In this document: positions 61,998 to 64,000 of the stretch, piece by piece | How positions within the stretch are numbered: the first letter of the stretch is position 1 | Layout of the letters: every line of letters starts with the position of its first letter | Assembly (NCBI RefSeq): GCF_017948455.1 | Contig: NZ_JAFFSU010000025.1 | Coordinates: 1-64,000, forward strand | DNA: 64,000 nucleotides | From: Streptomyces sp. GESEQ-4 | Lineage (GTDB): Bacteria > Actinomycetota > Actinomycetes > Streptomycetales > Streptomycetaceae | Direction of reading: 5' to 3' | Notes under the pieces: generated by a model | Told to the model about the DNA's origin: nothing | The model's input: the letters and a program-made list of their open reading frames with translations, nothing else | Databases searched by the model: none | Translations under genes and position numbers: made by a program

Positions 61998-64000
61998 TCA
62001 CTTGGCCGTTTCCGCCACGAGGCGCTCGACGGCGTCGACGGCGTCGCCGACGGCGGCCGGGTTCTGGCCGCCGCCCTGGGCGAGGTCCGGCTTGCCGCCA
62101 CCGCCGCCGCCGAGAGTCTTGGCGGCGGCACGGACCAGGTCGCCGGCCTTCAGACCGCGCTCGCGGGCGGCGTCGTTGGTGGCGATGACCGTCAGCGGCT
62201 TGCCGCCCGCCACGGTGAACAGGGCGACCACGGCGGCCCGTCCGCCCTGGATACGGCCGCGTACGTCGAGGACCAGCTTGCGCAGGTCGTCGGCGGTGGT
62301 GCCGTCCGGGACCTGGCCGGTGACGAGAGCGACGCCGCGTACGTCCTTGGCGGACTCGACGAGACCGGCGGCGGCCTGCAGAACCTTCTCGGCGCGGAAC
62401 TTCTCGATCTCCTTCTCGGCGTCCTTCAGCTTGCCGAGCATGGCGGAGACCTTCTCCGGGAGCTCCTCCGGACGGCCCTTGATCAGCTCCTGGAGCTGGG
62501 CGACGACCGTGTGCTCGCGGGCGAGGAAGTTGTAGGCGTCCACGCCGACCAGAGCCTCGATACGACGGACACCCGAGCCGATGGACGACTCGCCCAGCAG
62601 CTTCACCAGGCCCAGCTGGGCGGTGTTGTGCACGTGCGTGCCGCCGCACAGCTCCTTGGAGAAGTCGCCGATGGTGACGACGCGGACCCGGTCGCCGTAC
62701 TTCTCGCCGAACTCGGCGATGGCGCCCTGCTTCTTGGCCTCGTCGATGCCCATGACGTCGGCGCGGACGTCCAGGTCGCGGGCGAGCACTTCGTTGATCT
62801 TCTGCTCGACGTCGGTCATCACGGCCGTGGGAACGGCGGACGGGGAACCGAAGTCGAAGCGGAAGCGGCCGGGCTGGTTCTCGGAACCGGCCTGGGCGGC
62901 CGTCGGGCCGAGGGCGTCGCGCAGGGCCTGGTGGGTGAGGTGCGTGGCCGAGTGGGCGCGGGCGATGGCCGTGCGGCGCCGGTCGTCGATGGCGGCGTGG
63001 GCCTTGGCGCCGACGGTGACCTCGCCGACCTGGACGACGCCCTTGTGGACGTACACACCCGGGACCGGCTTCTGGCAGTCGCGGACCTCGATCACGGCGC
63101 CCGTGTCGACCTTGATACGGCCGGTGTCGCCGATCTGGCCGCCGCCCTCGGCGTAGAACGGCGTGCGGTCGAGGACGATCTCGACCTCGTCGCCCTCGGT
63201 GGCGGCCGGCGAGGAGACGCCGTCGACGAGGATGCCGACGATCGTGGACTCGCCCTCGGTGTCGGTGTAGCCGATGAACTCGGTCTCACCGGCGCTGTCG
63301 GCGATCGCACGGTAGGCGCCGGTACCGGCGTGACCGGTCTTCTTGGACTGGGCGTCGGCTTTGGCGCGCTCCCGCTGCTCCTTCATCAGGCGGCGGAAAC
63401 CGTCCTCGTCCACGGAGAGGCCCTGCTCGGCGGCCATCTCCAGGGTGAGGTCGATCGGGAAGCCCCAGGTGTCGTGGAGCAGGAAGGCCTTGTCGCCGGC
63501 GAGAACGGTGCCACCGGCCTGCTTGGTCTCGCTGACGGCCGTGTCGAGGATGTTGGTGCCGGCCTTCAGCGTCTTGAGGAAGGCGTTCTCCTCGGCGAGG
63601 GCGACCTTCTCGATGCGCTCCCGGTCGGTGATGAGCTCGGGGTACTGCTGGCCCATCATCTCGATGACCGTGTCGATCAGTTCCTTGACGACCGGGCCGG
63701 TGGCGCCGAGCAGGCGCATGTTGCGGATGGCCCGGCGCATGATGCGGCGCAGGACGTAGCCACGGCCCTCGTTGCCGGGGGTGACGCCGTCGCCGATGAG
63801 CATCACGGACGTGCGCATGTGGTCGGTGACGACGCGGAGGGACACGTCCGACTCGTGGGCGGCGCCGTAGTGCACGCCGGTCAGCTCGGTGGCCTTCCTG
63901 ATGACGGCCATGGAGGTGTCGATCTCGTACATGTTCTGCACGCCCTGCAGAATCATGGCGAGGCGCTCCATGCCGAGGCCCGTGTCGATGTTCTTGCTCG
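61998..64000 (-). CDS. alaS: Alanyl-tRNA synthetase, 5' end beyond the window
   Basis: The C-terminal about 667 residues of AlaRS; the catalytic N-terminus lies outside the window. Visible are the end of the aminoacylation domain (GRGYVLRRIMRRAIRNMRLL), the editing domain (ATHLTHQALRDALG with HxxxH zinc ligands and CGGTHVHNTAQLGLVKLL) and the C-Ala domain with a Gly-rich GGGGGGKPDLAQGGG segment. It charges tRNA-Ala and edits Ser/Gly mischarging. No stop or frame break inside the visible part. Confidence 0.97.
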   Translation of the reverse strand, partial: SKNIDTGLGMERLAMILQGVQNMYEIDTSMAVIRKATELTGVHYGAAHESDVSLRVVTDHMRTSVMLIGDGVTPGNEGRGYVLRRIMRRAIRNMRLLGATGPVVKELIDTVIEMMGQQYPELITDRERIEKVALAEENAFLKTLKAGTNILDTAVSETKQAGGTVLAGDKAFLLHDTWGFPIDLTLEMAAEQGLSVDEDGFRRLMKEQRERAKADAQSKKTGHAGTGAYRAIADSAGETEFIGYTDTEGESTIVGILVDGVSSPAATEGDEVEIVLDRTPFYAEGGGQIGDTGRIKVDTGAVIEVRDCQKPVPGVYVHKGVVQVGEVTVGAKAHAAIDDRRRTAIARAHSATHLTHQALRDALGPTAAQAGSENQPGRFRFDFGSPSAVPTAVMTDVEQKINEVLARDLDVRADVMGIDEAKKQGAIAEFGEKYGDRVRVVTIGDFSKELCGGTHVHNTAQLGLVKLLGESSIGSGVRRIEALVGVDAYNFLAREHTVVAQLQELIKGRPEELPEKVSAMLGKLKDAEKEIEKFRAEKVLQAAAGLVESAKDVRGVALVTGQVPDGTTADDLRKLVLDVRGRIQGGRAAVVALFTVAGGKPLTVIATNDAARERGLKAGDLVRAAAKTLGGGGGGKPDLAQGGGQNPAAVGDAVDAVERLVAETAK

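Overview
The window is high-GC actinobacterial chromosome, almost certainly Streptomyces. It carries bldD with its c-di-GMP motif, an sIHF-type integration host factor, the actinobacterial PriA without a Walker A motif, many GTG/TTG starts and the dispersed GCGCCCC-GAA-GGGGCGC hairpin repeat. From memory, the backbone gene order matches the S. coelicolor SCO1461 to SCO1501 stretch (guaB1, SorC regulator, rpe, rsmB, fmt, priA, metK, coaBC, rpoZ, gmk, sIHF, pyr operon, bldD, nusB, efp, aro cluster, mltG, ruvX, alaS). No tRNA, rRNA, CRISPR array or phage structural gene was seen.

1-2.3 kb: a decayed GNAT acetyltransferase and guaB1 behind a strongly folded leader. 2.3-11.4 kb: a catabolic locus for alpha-mannan-type glycans. 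It has a Tat-exported GH76 endo-mannanase, a LacI repressor, a lipoprotein binding protein with two ABC permeases (no ATPase gene), a GH125 exo-mannosidase and a clan GH-D alpha-galactosidase-like enzyme. Five near-identical palindromes (core GGNAACGTTTCC) mark the LacI regulon, and two of them sit on the start codons of the GH76 and GH125 genes. A 208-bp inverted-repeat element lies between the repressor and the binding-protein gene.

11.4-18.8 kb: orphan barstar, DUF1801 protein, SorC regulator, rpe, MMPL exporter, AraC and MerR regulators. 18.8-31.1 kb is an accessory and decaying region. It holds relics of a YciI protein, a Tn3-type transposase and an IS5-type transposase, and a secreted erythromycin-esterase-like protein. 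It also holds a MarR-controlled flavin/oxidoreductase/esterase cluster in which several genes are broken (cupin, second esterase, VOC protein, luciferase-like monooxygenase), followed by a cupin, a P-loop ATPase regulator and a SnoaL-like protein.

31.1-64 kb is conserved housekeeping DNA read mostly leftward. It covers rRNA methylation and initiator tRNA formylation (rsmB, fmt), priA, metK, coaBC, rpoZ, gmk, sIHF and a compact pyrimidine operon (pyrR-pyrB-pyrC-orf-carA-carB-pyrD-pyrF). Next are bldD (the only rightward gene in its neighbourhood), nusB, efp with an M24 pseudo-peptidase, and the shikimate genes aroB-aroK-aroC-aroE. The window closes with mltG, ruvX and a 5'-truncated alaS. Long perfect hairpins separate the transcription units. 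Gene functions are by family recognition from sequence; nothing was searched or computed externally.
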